NCBI RefSeq assembly: GCF_029428675.1
Contig: NZ_JAJNEL010000001.1
Span: 5,828,001-5,892,000, forward strand
Direction: 5' to 3'
Origin: Streptomyces sp. JH14
Lineage (GTDB): Bacteria > Actinomycetota > Actinomycetes > Streptomycetales > Streptomycetaceae
DNA: 64,000 nucleotides
In this document: in pieces, positions 25,173 to 33,646 of the stretch
Layout: every line of letters starts with the position of its first letter
Numbering within the stretch: position 1 is the first letter of the stretch
Position numbers and translations under genes: made by a program
The notes under the pieces: generated by a model
Told to the model about the DNA's origin: nothing
Seen by the model: only the letters and a program-made list of their open reading frames with translations
Databases searched by the model: none

Positions 25173-26450
25173 TCAGGCTGTCGCCGACGTCAGGGCGTGG
25201 AGCATGAGCGGCGCGACCTGTTCGACCTGCCACCGCCGCGCCCCGTACGCGGTGAGCGCGTCCTCGACCGCGCCCGGCGTCGGGTTCTTCGGCGGCTCCC
25301 AGCAGATCCGGCGCACCGTGTCCGGCGTGATCAGGTTCTCCTGCGGCATGTGCAGCCGCTCGGCGAGCTCCGACACCGCGGTGCGCGCCGCCGAGAGCCT
25401 GGCCGCGGCCGCCGGGTCCTTGTCCGCCCAGGAGCGCGGCGGCGGCGGCCCGGCGAGGGGCTGGCCGGGCTGCGGGAGCTCGGCCTCGGGGAGTGCCTTG
25501 GCCCGGTCGATGGCCGCCTGCCACTGCTCCAGCTGACGCCGGCCCATGCGGTGGCCGAAGCCGGGCAGGGCGGTCAGCGCCTGGGCGTTCGGCGGGAGGG
25601 AGAGGGCCGCCTCGACGATCGCGGCGTCGCCGAGGACCTTGCCGGGCGAGATGTCACGGCGCTGTGCGACCTGGTCACGGACGGTCCACAGCTCCCGCAC
25701 GACCGCCATCTGACGGCGGCGGCGCACCTTGTGCATGCCGGATGTGCGGCGCCACGGGTCCTTGCGCGGGGGTGCGGGCGGCGCCGAGGCGATCGCGTAG
25801 AACTCCTCCCGCGCCCACTCCAGCTTGCCCTGCCGGTCGAGCTCGTCCTCCAGGGCGTTGCGCAGATCGATCAGCAGCTCTACATCGAGGGCGGCGTAGC
25901 GGAGCCAGGGGTCGGGCAGCGGACGGGTGGACCAGTCGACGGCGGAGTGCCCCTTCTCCAGTGAGTAGCCGAGCACGCTCTCGACCATGGCGCCCAGACC
26001 CACCCGGGGGAAGCCGGCCAGACGTCCGGCCAGCTCCGTGTCGAAGAGCCCGGTGGGCGCCATCCCTATTTCACGCAGACAGGGCAGGTCCTGGGTGGCG
26101 GCGTGCAGGATCCACTCGCTGCCGTTCAGGGCCTCGCCGAGCGACGTCAGGTCGGGGCAGCCGACCGGGTCGATCAGCGCACTGCCCGCGCCGTCGCGGC
26201 GCAGCTGGACGAGGTAGGCGCGCTGGCCGTAGCGATAGCCGGATGCGCGCTCGGCATCGACGGCGACGGGGCCGGTGCCCGCGGCGAAGGCCGCGACCAC
26301 CTGGGCGAGGGCATCGTCGGAGGCCACCACCGGGGGAATGCCCTCGCGAGGTTCGAGCAAGGGGGTCGGCGCCGGGGCGACGTCGGCCGGGGGAGCGCCC
26401 CCGGTGGTTCGCAGTGAAGTGTCTGCTGCGGTCTCTTGGGCGTCGGTCAC
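25173..26450 (-). CDS. Ribonuclease D-like 3'-5' exonuclease with HRDC domain
   Basis: A 425-residue protein of the DEDD exonuclease class acting on RNA 3' ends. Exo I is VAVDAERASGYRYGQRAYLVQL (Asp-Ala-Glu, about residue 64). Exo II contains HAATQDLPCL, and Exo III is YAALDVELLIDL, the DEDDy form. An HRDC domain follows at about 225-310 (MAVVRELWTVRDQVAQRRDISPG split across the helix pair), then a C-terminal extension. E. coli RNase D is about 375 residues, so this one is longer at both ends. It starts with GTG at 26450 with a weak ribosome site. A large palindrome lies 25 bases upstream. Confidence 0.88.
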   Translation of the reverse strand: MTDAQETAADTSLRTTGGAPPADVAPAPTPLLEPREGIPPVVASDDALAQVVAAFAAGTGPVAVDAERASGYRYGQRAYLVQLRRDGAGSALIDPVGCPDLTSLGEALNGSEWILHAATQDLPCLREIGMAPTGLFDTELAGRLAGFPRVGLGAMVESVLGYSLEKGHSAVDWSTRPLPDPWLRYAALDVELLIDLRNALEDELDRQGKLEWAREEFYAIASAPPAPPRKDPWRRTSGMHKVRRRRQMAVVRELWTVRDQVAQRRDISPGKVLGDAAIVEAALSLPPNAQALTALPGFGHRMGRRQLEQWQAAIDRAKALPEAELPQPGQPLAGPPPPRSWADKDPAAAARLSAARTAVSELAERLHMPQENLITPDTVRRICWEPPKNPTPGAVEDALTAYGARRWQVEQVAPLMLHALTSATA

Positions 26451-26474
26451 GTGTCAAGGGTATCTGTGTATGCG

Positions 26475-26512
26475 CGGCGCCCGTCGACGGAACGTTCCGT
26501 CGACGGGCGCCG
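26475..26512. terminator. 38-bp perfect palindrome, terminator of the LuxR-type gene
   Basis: The 19-base arms (26475-26493 and 26494-26512) are exact complements with no spacer, including CCGTCGACGG. It is 56 bases after the regulator stop and 25 bases before the RNase D-like start, so it could also affect that gene's leader. Confidence 0.7.
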
Positions 26513-26567
26513 ATGAATGTAAACCAGCCGGTCCGTATCGCTTTATCCGCCGGCCGGGGGACGGGGG

Positions 26568-27230
26568 TCAGTGGATGATGCCCGTGCGCAGGGCCACGGC
26601 GACCATTCCGGCGCGGTCTCCGGTGCCGAGCTTGCGGGCGATGCGGGCGAGGTGGCTCTTGACGGTCAGGGCGGACAGCCCCATGGAGACGCCGATGGCC
26701 TTGTTGGACTGGCCTTCGGCGACGAGGCGGAGCACCTCCACCTCGCGGCCGGACAGTTCGCGGTAGCCGCCCGGGTGGCTCGGGGTGCCGGGGGGCCGGC
26801 GGTGCATACGGGCGGCATTGGCGCCGATGGGAGCGACGCCGGGACGGGTGGGGTGGCCGATATTGGTACGTGTGCCGGTGACTACATAGCCCTTCACTCC
26901 ACCCGCGAGGGCGTTGCGCACGGCACCGATGTCATCGGCGGCCGACAGGGCGAGGCCGTTCGGCCAGCCGGCAGCTCGGGTCTCGGACAGGAGGGTCAGC
27001 CCGGAACCGTCGGGCAGATGGACGTCGGCAACACAGATGTCGCGCGGGTTGCCGACGCGGGGACGGGCCTCCGCGATGGACGACGCCTCGATGACGTCAC
27101 GTACTCCGAGTGCCCACAGATGGCGGGTGACGGTGGAACGGACGCGTGGGTCGGCCACGACGACCATGGCCGTCGGCTTGTTCGGGCGGTAGGCGACCAG
27201 GCTTGCGGGCTGCTCGAGGAGAACGGACAC
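26568..27230 (-). CDS. LuxR-family response-regulator-like transcription factor
   Basis: A 220-residue DNA-binding regulator. The N-terminal receiver-like domain shows VVVADPRVR, then ICVADVHLPDGSG with the phospho-acceptor-type Asp near residue 69, and GVKGYVV with the conserved Lys. Only one acidic residue stands where receivers normally have a DD pair, so phosphorylation may be altered. The C-terminal LuxR helix-turn-helix is complete (ELSGREVEVLRLVAEGQSNK and LTVKSHLARIARKLG). No histidine kinase is adjacent, making it an orphan. The ATG at 27230 is preceded by an AGGAGG-like site (CCAGGAGGCC read on the minus strand). An A+T-rich promoter region lies upstream. Confidence 0.88.
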   Translation of the reverse strand: MSVLLEQPASLVAYRPNKPTAMVVVADPRVRSTVTRHLWALGVRDVIEASSIAEARPRVGNPRDICVADVHLPDGSGLTLLSETRAAGWPNGLALSAADDIGAVRNALAGGVKGYVVTGTRTNIGHPTRPGVAPIGANAARMHRRPPGTPSHPGGYRELSGREVEVLRLVAEGQSNKAIGVSMGLSALTVKSHLARIARKLGTGDRAGMVAVALRTGIIH

Positions 27231-27297
27231 CAGGCCTCCTGGGGAGTGGCGGGACGGGCCGGCTCGGGGATGAAGCCGGGGCGAACCGTGCTTGAAG

Positions 27298-27308
27298 GGT
27301 CATTGACC
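27298..27308. promoter_or_regulatory. Small palindrome GGTCA-T-TGACC upstream of LuxR-type gene
   Basis: GGTCATTGACC is an inverted repeat 68 bases upstream of the regulator start on the minus strand. Such half-sites can bind dimeric regulators, possibly the gene's own product. Occurrence by chance cannot be excluded. Confidence 0.3.
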
Positions 27309-27339
27309 TCTTCGGCAGCAGACCCGTCCTCCTTTAGGG

Positions 27340-27450
27340 GAAGATCACGATTTGGTGAGTAACAATTCGGACAAATCGGACGGGCGATCGATTGTACGAA
27401 AAAAATGCCGGTACCTGTGCGAAACCTGTGACGGTGTGTTACGAAAAAGT
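27340..27450 (-). promoter_or_regulatory. A+T-rich promoter region of LuxR-type gene
   Basis: This stretch is far less GC-rich than its surroundings. On the minus strand it carries TTTTTCGTAACA and TTTTTTCGTACAAT about 43 bases apart, then TTGTCCGAATTGTTAC. These look like repeated promoter or activator elements, but no single -35/-10 pair stands out. Confidence 0.4.
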
Positions 27451-27519
27451 TTCGGCCTGTGCGGCCGGCACACGTCACCGGCGCATGGATCCGGCATGGC
27501 GCATACGAAACGAGTCGGG

Positions 27520-28179
27520 CTACGGAACCTGCGGGCCGCGCCGCTGGGGCAGCGTCACCACCGCCGCGTCGGCCGCCCCCGACGGCGGCAGGCCGGCGAT
27601 CTGGCACAGCAGATCCCCCCACGCCACCAGATGGGCCGCTGTGTCCGGTACGCCGCTTCGCCCCTCGCGCGGGGTCCACGACGCCCGGATCTCGATCTGG
27701 GTCGCGGGGCGCCGATCGGACAGCGTGCCGAAGTAGTGCGAACCTGCGCGGGTGACCGTGCCGCCCGCCTCCGCGTACGACAGACCGCGCGCCTCCAGCG
27801 CGCCGGTCAGCCAGGTCCAGCACACCTCCGGCAGCAGCGGGTCGGAAGCCATCTCCGGCTCGAGTTCGGCGCGTACCAGCGTCACCAGACGGAACGTTCC
27901 GTGCCACGCCTCGTGCCCGGCCGGATCGTGGAGCAGCACCAGGCGTCCGTCTGCGAGATCGTCCTCGCCGTCGACGACCACTGCCTCCAGGGCATACGCA
28001 TGCGGGGCGAGGCGCTGCGGCGGCCGCGTCGGCTCGACCTCCAGCTCGGGGCGGAGCCGCGCCGCACGCAACGCATCCACCGCCGACCGGAACGCGGGCG
28101 GGACGGAACTGCCCTCCGCGCTGTCCTTGCTGTCAGCGCCATCGGAAGGTTCGGAAAATTGTCCCTGAGCCGGAGCCAT
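27520..28179 (-). CDS. DUF3000 family protein
   Basis: A 219-residue soluble protein of a family confined to actinobacteria and without assigned function. Typical segments are FRSAVDALRAARLRPELEVE, PHAYALEAVV, GTFRLVTLVRAELEPEMASD and SYFGTLSDR-like sequence near the C-terminus (HYFGTLSDRRPA). The ATG at 28179 is chosen because the longer open frame to 28548 runs antisense through hemE. It is divergent from hemE with 91 bases between starts, a conserved-looking arrangement. No signal peptide, membrane span or catalytic motif is recognised. Confidence 0.85.
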   Translation of the reverse strand: MAPAQGQFSEPSDGADSKDSAEGSSVPPAFRSAVDALRAARLRPELEVEPTRPPQRLAPHAYALEAVVVDGEDDLADGRLVLLHDPAGHEAWHGTFRLVTLVRAELEPEMASDPLLPEVCWTWLTGALEARGLSYAEAGGTVTRAGSHYFGTLSDRRPATQIEIRASWTPREGRSGVPDTAAHLVAWGDLLCQIAGLPPSGAADAAVVTLPQRRGPQVP

Positions 28180-28270
28180 GCGGGGAAGAGTAGGCGGAAC
28201 CGGAGCCTCGTGCAGGGAGGGACACCCGAGCGGGCCCGGCTCCTTGCCGCTTCGTGCGAAGATTCGGTGC

Positions 28271-29383
28271 GTGAGTGCCAACGACCTTCCCCAGGATCTC
28301 AGCTTCGCTCGATCAGGGGATGCCCCGTCCCCGGGCCAGCAGACGAAGACCTCCGCCGCCCATGAGTCGGCGTTCCTCAAGGCATGCCGGCGTGAGCCCG
28401 TGCCGCACACGCCGGTCTGGTTCATGCGCCAGGCGGGGCGGTCGCTTCCCGAGTACCTGAAGGTGCGCGAGGGCATCGCCATGCTCGACTCCTGCGTGAT
28501 GCCGGAGCTCGTCACCGAGATCACGCTGCAGCCCGTCCGCCGCCACAAGGTCGACGCGGCGATCTACTACAGCGACATCGTCGTCCCGCTCAGGGCCATC
28601 GGCATCGACCTCGACATCAAGCCCGGTGTCGGCCCGGTCATCGCCGACCCGATCAGGACCCGCGCCGATCTGGCCCGGCTGCGCGACCTCACGCCGGACG
28701 ACGTCCACTACGTCACCGAGGCCATCGGGATGCTCACCGCCGAGCTCGGTGCGACGCCGCTCATCGGGTTCGCCGGTGCACCGTTCACTCTCGCGAGCTA
28801 TCTCGTGGAGGGCGGCCCGTCCCGCAACCACGAGCGCACCAAGGCCATGATGTACGGCGAGCCCGAGCTCTGGGCCGAGCTGCTGGACCGGCTGGCCGAC
28901 ATCACCGGCGCATTCCTGAAGGTGCAGATCGAGGCGGGTGCCTCGGCCGTGCAGCTCTTCGACTCCTGGGTCGGCGCGCTGGCCCCCGCCGACTACCGCC
29001 GTTCCGTGCTGCCGGCCTCGGCGAAGGTCTTCGACGCCGTCGCCCCGTACGGTGTCCCGCGCATCCACTTCGGTGTCGGTACCGGTGAACTGCTCGGGCT
29101 GATGGGCGAGGCCGGCGCGGATGTCGTCGGCGTCGACTGGAGGGTCCCGATGGACGAGGGCGCGCGCCGGGTCGGACCCGGCAAGGCGCTCCAGGGCAAC
29201 CTCGACCCGGCGGTGCTGTTCGCCCCGACGGAGACGGTGGAGGCCAAGGCGCGCGAGGTACTGGACGCGGCCGCCGGACTGGAGGGCCACGTCTTCAACC
29301 TGGGGCACGGCGTGATGCCGACGACCGACCCGGACGCGCTGACGCGGCTCGTCGAGTACGTCCACACGCAGACGGCCCGCTGA
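28271..29383 (+). CDS. hemE: Uroporphyrinogen decarboxylase
   Basis: A 370-residue cytosolic enzyme that decarboxylates the four acetate side chains of uroporphyrinogen III to give coproporphyrinogen III. Family marks are VWFMRQAGRSLPEY (substrate arginines), the YYSDIVVP segment with the catalytic Asp region, GFAGAPFTLASYLVEGG and the C-terminal FNLGHGVMP. GTG 28271 is chosen as start, giving a slightly long N-terminus, with only a weak GAAG upstream. Coproporphyrinogen oxidase and coprohaem decarboxylase genes lie 2.8-5 kb downstream, so three steps of the haem pathway are nearby. Confidence 0.96.
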   Translation: MSANDLPQDLSFARSGDAPSPGQQTKTSAAHESAFLKACRREPVPHTPVWFMRQAGRSLPEYLKVREGIAMLDSCVMPELVTEITLQPVRRHKVDAAIYYSDIVVPLRAIGIDLDIKPGVGPVIADPIRTRADLARLRDLTPDDVHYVTEAIGMLTAELGATPLIGFAGAPFTLASYLVEGGPSRNHERTKAMMYGEPELWAELLDRLADITGAFLKVQIEAGASAVQLFDSWVGALAPADYRRSVLPASAKVFDAVAPYGVPRIHFGVGTGELLGLMGEAGADVVGVDWRVPMDEGARRVGPGKALQGNLDPAVLFAPTETVEAKAREVLDAAAGLEGHVFNLGHGVMPTTDPDALTRLVEYVHTQTAR

Positions 29384-29418
29384 ACCGCACCCCGGGACAC
29401 GGGGCCCCGACGCACACC

Positions 29419-29463
29419 GCTCGCCGCGGAACCCGAGGCATGACCTCGGGCTCCGCGGCGAGC
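29419..29463. terminator. Bidirectional terminator between hemE and flavoprotein gene
   Basis: Twenty-base arms (29419-29438 and 29444-29463) pair with one internal mismatch around a 5-base loop. The genes on either side converge. Confidence 0.8.
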
Positions 29464-29582
29464 ACTGCTTTCCGGGGCGCCCTCGTCGACCGCCGGGCAC
29501 TGGACGAAGTCACCGCCGGCCGTACCGTTCACGGTCGGGCCCGAGGCGGGGACGCCGTTGACCGGGTGCGTCCTTCGTACCC

Positions 29583-30962
29583 CTATACCCCCGCCGCGCG
29601 CACCGCCTGGACCGCTTTTCGCGCCGCCACCAGGACCGGATCCCACACGGGTGAGAACGGCGGGGCGTACCCCAGGTCGAGCGCCGTCATCTGCTCCACC
29701 GTCATCCCGGCGGTGAGTGCGACCGCAGCGATGTCCACCCGCTTCGCCGCCCCCTCCCGGCCCACGATCTGCACCCCGAGCAGCCGGCCCGTGCGGTACT
29801 CCGCGAGCATCTTCACCGTCATCGGCATGGCCCCCGGGTAGTAGCCGGCCCGGCCCGTCGACTCGATCGTCGCCGTGACGTACCGCAGCCCCACCGCGCG
29901 CGCGTCCTTCTCCCTCAGCCCCGTCCGGGCGATCTCCAGATCGCAGACCTTGCTGACGGCCGTGCCCACCACCCCCGGGAACGTCCCGTAGCCACCGCCG
30001 ACATTCGACCCGATGATCTGGCCGTGCTTGTTGGCATGGGTGCCCAGTGCGATATGGCGGGTGCGGCCCGCCACCAGGTCGAGGACCTCGACGCAGTCGC
30101 CGCCCGCCCAGATGGTGTCGTGCCCGACGACCCGCATCGACAGATCCGTGAGCAGACCACCGTGCGGCCCGACCGGCAGGCCGGCCGCTCGAGCCAGGGC
30201 CGTCTCCGGTGCGACGCCGATGCCGAGCACCACCACATCCGCCGGGTAGCTCGCGTCGTCCGTGGCGACCGCGGTCACCCGGCCGTCCGCACCGGTGAGG
30301 ATCTTGGTGACCTCGGCGCGGTTCACCGTCGTGATGCCCAGCCCGTCCATCGCGTCGTGGACCAGGCGCCCCATGTCGGGGTCGAGCGTCGCCATCGGCT
30401 GTTCGCCGCGGTTGAGGACCGTCACCTCGAAGCCGTGCTTCAGCAACGCCTCCGCCATCTCCACACCGATGTACCCGGCGCCCACGACGACCGCACGCCG
30501 CCCCGGCGCCCGGCCCAGTGAGTCCAGCAGCGCCTGTCCGTCGTCCAGGGTCTGCACCCCGTGCACCCCCGCCGCGTCCATGCCGGGCAGGGCCGGGCGC
30601 ACCGGCCGGGCCCCCGTCGCGATCACCAGCTTGTCGAAGTCGGTCCAGTACGTCTCCCCGCTGTCCCGGTCCAGCGCCCGCACCCGCTGCCCGGCGACAT
30701 CGATCTCCGTCACCTCGGTGCGCATCCGCAGGTCGATGGCGCGGGCCCGGTGCTCCTCGGGCGTACGGGCGATGAGGTCGTCCCGGTCCGACACGTCGCC
30801 GCCGACCCAGTACGGGATGCCGCAGGCGGAATACGAGGAGAAGTGGCCCCGCTCGAACGCGACGATGTCCAGCTCGTCCGGTCCCTTGAGCCTGCGGGCC
30901 TGGGACGCGGCGGACATACCCGTCGCGTCCCCGCCGATGACCACCAGTCGCTCATCTGCCAT
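29583..30962 (-). CDS. Coenzyme A-disulfide reductase-like FAD oxidoreductase
   Basis: A 459-residue flavoprotein of the pyridine nucleotide-disulfide family. The FAD-binding start is VVIGGDATGMSAASQARR. The single redox cysteine lies in SYSACGIPYWVGG (about residue 47), as in CoA-disulfide reductases and NADH oxidases. The NAD(P) site is VVVGAGYIGVEMAE, and the second FAD motif is IWAGGDCVEV. The C-terminal dimerisation domain is complete. Reduction of a CoA or low-molecular-weight disulfide is the likely reaction, although Streptomyces mainly uses mycothiol, so the true substrate is open. It is followed downstream by the bidirectional terminator at 29419-29463. Confidence 0.88.
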   Translation of the reverse strand: MADERLVVIGGDATGMSAASQARRLKGPDELDIVAFERGHFSSYSACGIPYWVGGDVSDRDDLIARTPEEHRARAIDLRMRTEVTEIDVAGQRVRALDRDSGETYWTDFDKLVIATGARPVRPALPGMDAAGVHGVQTLDDGQALLDSLGRAPGRRAVVVGAGYIGVEMAEALLKHGFEVTVLNRGEQPMATLDPDMGRLVHDAMDGLGITTVNRAEVTKILTGADGRVTAVATDDASYPADVVVLGIGVAPETALARAAGLPVGPHGGLLTDLSMRVVGHDTIWAGGDCVEVLDLVAGRTRHIALGTHANKHGQIIGSNVGGGYGTFPGVVGTAVSKVCDLEIARTGLREKDARAVGLRYVTATIESTGRAGYYPGAMPMTVKMLAEYRTGRLLGVQIVGREGAAKRVDIAAVALTAGMTVEQMTALDLGYAPPFSPVWDPVLVAARKAVQAVRAAGV

Positions 30963-31008
30963 GCCGGGTCCCTTCGAGCGTCACATCGGAGGACCCACGC
31001 TACGACGC

Positions 31009-32028
31009 TCAGGGGGCGGACGGCGTCTCCGGGGGCACGGAAGCGCGCTCGGGCCCCTCCGACGGCACGCCGGCGGGCTCGCCCGCCCGGGGTGCGCGGC
31101 GCCGGGTGAGCCGGCTGCGTACCAGCCGCCAGAGCAGCAGCAGAGCGGCCGCCGCGGCCAGGAACGGCGCCGCGGCTCCCACCGCCATCGCGATCCACTT
31201 CACCATCGTCACGAACGCGTGCCAGCCGCCGGCGAGCGCGTCCACGAACCCCGGACCGTCGTCGTCCGCGCCCCGCGCGGGGGACTCCGGCTCGGAGAGG
31301 TCGAGGGTGATCGTCGCCAGGGTGGTGCGGTCCTTCAGCGACTCCTGCTGGGCGAGCAGCGACTCCAGTTCCGCCTGACGCTTGCTCAGTTCCCCTTCCA
31401 GGGCCACCACATCGGTGATCTTCTCGGCCCGGTCCATCAGCTTCCTGACCCGGTCGACGCTCGCCCGCTGGGTGGCGATCCGGCTCTCCACATCGACGAC
31501 CTGATCGGTGACGTCCTTCGCCTCCGACGTGCGCGACAGCAGCTTCCCGCCGCCCGCCAGCTCCCGCAGCACGGCGTCGTAATCGGCCTGCGGCACCCGC
31601 AGTACGAGGTGCGACACCTCGTGCGTGGCGTCGATCCGTTCGGTGGTCTCGCTCGCCACCAGGCCCCCCGCGCCCTCCGCCGCCGCACGGGCCGCCGCCA
31701 CGGCCTTCGGCACGCTCCCCACCTCCACGGAGAGCGAGGCCTTGCGGATGATGTGGCTCGCGGTCAGCGACGGCGACTTCTTCTGCGCCGAGTCGCTGCC
31801 GGCGGCCCCCCGGTCCGCCTCCCCGGCGGCGGAGTCGGCGCGCCCCGCCTGCGGCGCCGCCTTCTTGTTGTCCGAGGTGTCGACCGCGCTCCGGTCGCTC
31901 GCGCTGCTCCCGCTGTCGTCGCCGGCGCCGCACCCGCTCAGCGCGAGCAGGACGGCGAGCGTCCCGGCGGCGAGGACGGTGCGCGAACGATGCGTGGACG
32001 AACGGCCCGACTGACGTGCTCTGCGCAT
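31009..32028 (-). CDS. DUF4349 membrane lipoprotein
   Basis: A 339-residue exported protein. The N-terminal RRARQ region and hydrophobic core end in a lipobox (ALSGC, about residue 31). A Ser/Gly/Ala-rich spacer precedes the DUF4349 domain (about 95-290), with HIIRKASLSVEV and VVDVESRIATQRASVDRVRKL. A predicted coiled coil follows (KQAELESLLAQQESLKDRT), and a C-terminal membrane span (FLAAAAALLLLWRLV) is followed by basic residues. ATG 32028 is preceded by GGGGGAG about 6 bases away. The family is widespread in bacteria with unknown function. It is divergent from the cgoX gene with 126 bases between. Confidence 0.88.
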   Translation of the reverse strand: MRRARQSGRSSTHRSRTVLAAGTLAVLLALSGCGAGDDSGSSASDRSAVDTSDNKKAAPQAGRADSAAGEADRGAAGSDSAQKKSPSLTASHIIRKASLSVEVGSVPKAVAAARAAAEGAGGLVASETTERIDATHEVSHLVLRVPQADYDAVLRELAGGGKLLSRTSEAKDVTDQVVDVESRIATQRASVDRVRKLMDRAEKITDVVALEGELSKRQAELESLLAQQESLKDRTTLATITLDLSEPESPARGADDDGPGFVDALAGGWHAFVTMVKWIAMAVGAAAPFLAAAAALLLLWRLVRSRLTRRRAPRAGEPAGVPSEGPERASVPPETPSAP

Positions 32029-32154
32029 AACTGCTCCCCCTGGGCGGGTCGTTGATGGTGCCGTTTCGACGACGGGACAGGCGGCCCGGTTGCCGATCGC
32101 CGGTTTCGAAGCGGTCACGGTCAGGACTCGGAAGAGGTTTGAGAGAGTGGAGGC

Positions 32155-33642
32155 ATGCAGCGTTCAAAAAACCGCGCGGACACAGGTACGGGTCATGTCG
32201 TCGTGATCGGCGGTGGCATCGCCGGACTCGCGGCCGCCCACCGGCTCCTCGGCACCGGGCTGCGGGTCACGCTCCTGGAGGCGACCGGCAGGCTCGGCGG
32301 CAAGCTCATGACCGGTCCGATCGCGGGCACCCGGGTCGATCTGGGTGCGGAGTCGATGCTGGCCAGACGGCCGGAGGCGGTAGATCTGGCGCGGGCCGTC
32401 GGGCTCGGCGACCGGCTCCAGCCGCCCGCCACCGCCACCGCGGCGGTCTGGACGCGCGACGAACTGCGGCCCATGCCGAAGGGCCATGTGATGGGCGTGC
32501 CGGGCGACCCGGCCGCACTCGGCGGGGTGATCTCGCCGGAGGGCCTCGCCCGCATCGCGCAGGAGAGGGACCTCACCCCGACCGCCGTCGGCGACGACGT
32601 CGCGGTCGGTGCGTACGTCGCCGACCGACTCGGCCGCGAGGTCGTCGACCGGCTCGTGGAGCCGCTGCTCGGCGGGGTGTACGCGGGGGACGCCTACCGC
32701 ATCTCGATGCACGCCGCCGTACCGCAGCTCTTCGAGGTGGCCCGCGAGGGCGGCTCGCTGCTCGACGGCGTACAGCGCATCCAGCAGCAGGCGGCGGGCC
32801 GGCAGCAGACCGGCCCGGTCTTCCAGGGCATCGACGGTGGCATCGGCACCCTGCCGGACGCGGTCGCCGACGCCGTGCGTGCCGGAGGCGGCGAGATCCT
32901 CACCGCCACGCCCGTGCTGGGCCTGACCCGTACGGCCGACGGCTGGGACGTCCGCACCGACACCCGGGTGATCACCGCCGACGGCATCGTCCTCGCCGCT
33001 CCCGCCTGGTCCGCGTCCACACTGCTCGCCGCCGAGTCCCCGGCCGCCTCCGCCGAGCTCGCGGGCGTCGAGTACGCGTCGATGGCGCTGGTCACCCTGG
33101 CGTTCCGGCGCTCCGACGTGGCGGCCACGGGCACCCTCGACGGGCGCTCCGGCTTCCTCGTACCGCCGGTCGACGGCCGCACGATCAAAGCCGCCACCTT
33201 CTCCAGCCACAAATGGCAGTGGGTCGCCGACGCCGCCCCCGACCTGTTCGTCCTGCGCACCTCGGTCGGCCGGTACGGCGACGAGGACCATCTGCACCGT
33301 GAGGACGGCGAACTCGTCGACGTCTCGCTGCGCGACCTCGCCGAGGCGACCGGGCTCGTGGCGAAGCCGGTGGACACCGAGGTCACCCGGTGGATCGGCG
33401 GCCTGCCCCAGTACCCCGTCGGCCATCTGTCACGGGTCGCCCGGATCCGCGACGAGGTCGCCAAGCTGCCGGCGCTGCGGGTCTGTGGAGCGGTGTACGA
33501 CGGGGTGGGCATCCCGGCCTGCATCGCGAGCGCCCACCGGGCCGCGGACGAGATCGCGGCGGACCTCGCGGGCGGGACCGCGGGAGAGATCGTCGCCACT
33601 GCGACCCTGGTTCAGGGCACACGGAGCGAGGCGGGACAATAG
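32155..33642 (+). CDS. hemY: Coproporphyrinogen III oxidase (HemY/CgoX-type)
   Basis: A 495-residue FAD enzyme. The Rossmann start VVVIGGGIAGLAAAHRLL leads to LLEATGRLGGKL and DLGAESMLARRPEAVDL. The substrate domain includes LVEPLLGGVYAGDAYRISM. The C-terminal FAD loop is VCGAVYDGVGIPACIASAHRAA. It was historically named protoporphyrinogen oxidase. In actinobacteria with HemQ the substrate is coproporphyrinogen III, giving coproporphyrin III. The gene ends four bases before hemQ starts, so the two consecutive enzymes are cotranscribed. GAGAG-type sequence at 32141-32147 serves as ribosome site for ATG 32155. Confidence 0.94.
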   Translation: MQRSKNRADTGTGHVVVIGGGIAGLAAAHRLLGTGLRVTLLEATGRLGGKLMTGPIAGTRVDLGAESMLARRPEAVDLARAVGLGDRLQPPATATAAVWTRDELRPMPKGHVMGVPGDPAALGGVISPEGLARIAQERDLTPTAVGDDVAVGAYVADRLGREVVDRLVEPLLGGVYAGDAYRISMHAAVPQLFEVAREGGSLLDGVQRIQQQAAGRQQTGPVFQGIDGGIGTLPDAVADAVRAGGGEILTATPVLGLTRTADGWDVRTDTRVITADGIVLAAPAWSASTLLAAESPAASAELAGVEYASMALVTLAFRRSDVAATGTLDGRSGFLVPPVDGRTIKAATFSSHKWQWVADAAPDLFVLRTSVGRYGDEDHLHREDGELVDVSLRDLAEATGLVAKPVDTEVTRWIGGLPQYPVGHLSRVARIRDEVAKLPALRVCGAVYDGVGIPACIASAHRAADEIAADLAGGTAGEIVATATLVQGTRSEAGQ

Positions 33643-33646
33643 CCGT

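Noticed and set aside
21553..25964. Long plus-strand frames (740 and 705 codons) opposite fadB/fadA/RNase D
   Set aside because: They run antisense through well-supported genes and cross gene boundaries; low-complexity Arg/Gly/Val composition.
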